The notes under the pieces were generated by a model. The model made no database searches and was not told the origin of the DNA. It saw only the letters and a program-made list of their open reading frames with translations. From Baffinella frigidus (lineage: Eukaryota; Cryptophyceae; Cryptomonadales; Baffinellaceae), in NCBI GenBank assembly GCA_026770585.1, contig MU646377.1, forward strand, positions 208,650 to 221,258: a stretch of DNA of 12,609 nucleotides. The letters are read 5' to 3'. How positions within the stretch are numbered: position 1 is the first letter of the stretch; every line of letters begins with the position of its first letter. This document shows positions 12,580 to 12,609 of the stretch, one piece after another. A program made the translations under genes and the position numbers.

Positions 12580-12609
12580 CTGATGTTTGGGGTTTGGGGG
12601 TCAGGGTTC

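Noticed and set aside
12475-12570. Start codon of the gene at the Met inside E1
   Set aside because: The residues before it (LST) and an acceptor CATCAG fit an internal exon; starting there would cut the first FN3 strand and give no signal peptide.

Overview
The window looks nuclear and eukaryotic, most likely from a GC-rich microbial alga or other protist. The reasons: one long reading frame on the minus strand is split into 32 short exons (46 to 472 bp, median near 90) by AG-ended introns; the intron DNA is a sea of degenerate 7-nt telomere-like repeats related to TTTAGGG; and there is no bacterial gene organisation. I cannot name the species. Repeats of this kind and a strong AG|G acceptor would fit a dinoflagellate, a prasinophyte such as Cymbomonas, or a haptophyte, in no firm order.

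I rebuilt the gene by hand from splice junctions, gene direction running from high to low coordinates. The exons, here E1 (12475..12579) to E32 (53..170), join into one open frame of 4,015 nt, about 1,338 codons, and the splice phase agrees at every one of the 31 internal junctions. The frame is open at both ends: there is no start codon context, signal peptide or stop, so this is an internal fragment of a larger protein. E1-E3 look like a fibronectin type III (FN3) domain. E3 to E31 hold about eleven tandem IPT/TIG-like beta-sandwich modules of roughly 110 residues. E32 begins another beta-rich segment with a faint PA14-like look. The likely product is a very large modular surface or secreted adhesion-type protein; that role is inferred from the domain types only.

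Layout, left to right: 1-52 intron; 53-3144 exons E32-E23 with introns full of GGGTTGA/GGGTGTA arrays and a 21-bp minisatellite; 3293-6475 exons E22-E12, the clearest TIG repeats; 6812-8107 E11-E9, including a 432-bp exon; 8466-10615 E8-E3, including the 472-bp E4; 10616-12474 a repeat-rich stretch with E2, several broken copies of it, and two MITE-like inverted-repeat elements; 12475-12579 E1.

The most unusual features are not the protein but the gene architecture. The introns consist of telomere-like heptamers almost up to the splice sites, each array carrying its own variant. In addition, about a dozen introns carry a truncated copy of the neighbouring exon, placed exactly where a tandem duplication with one breakpoint in the exon and one in the adjacent intron would put it.
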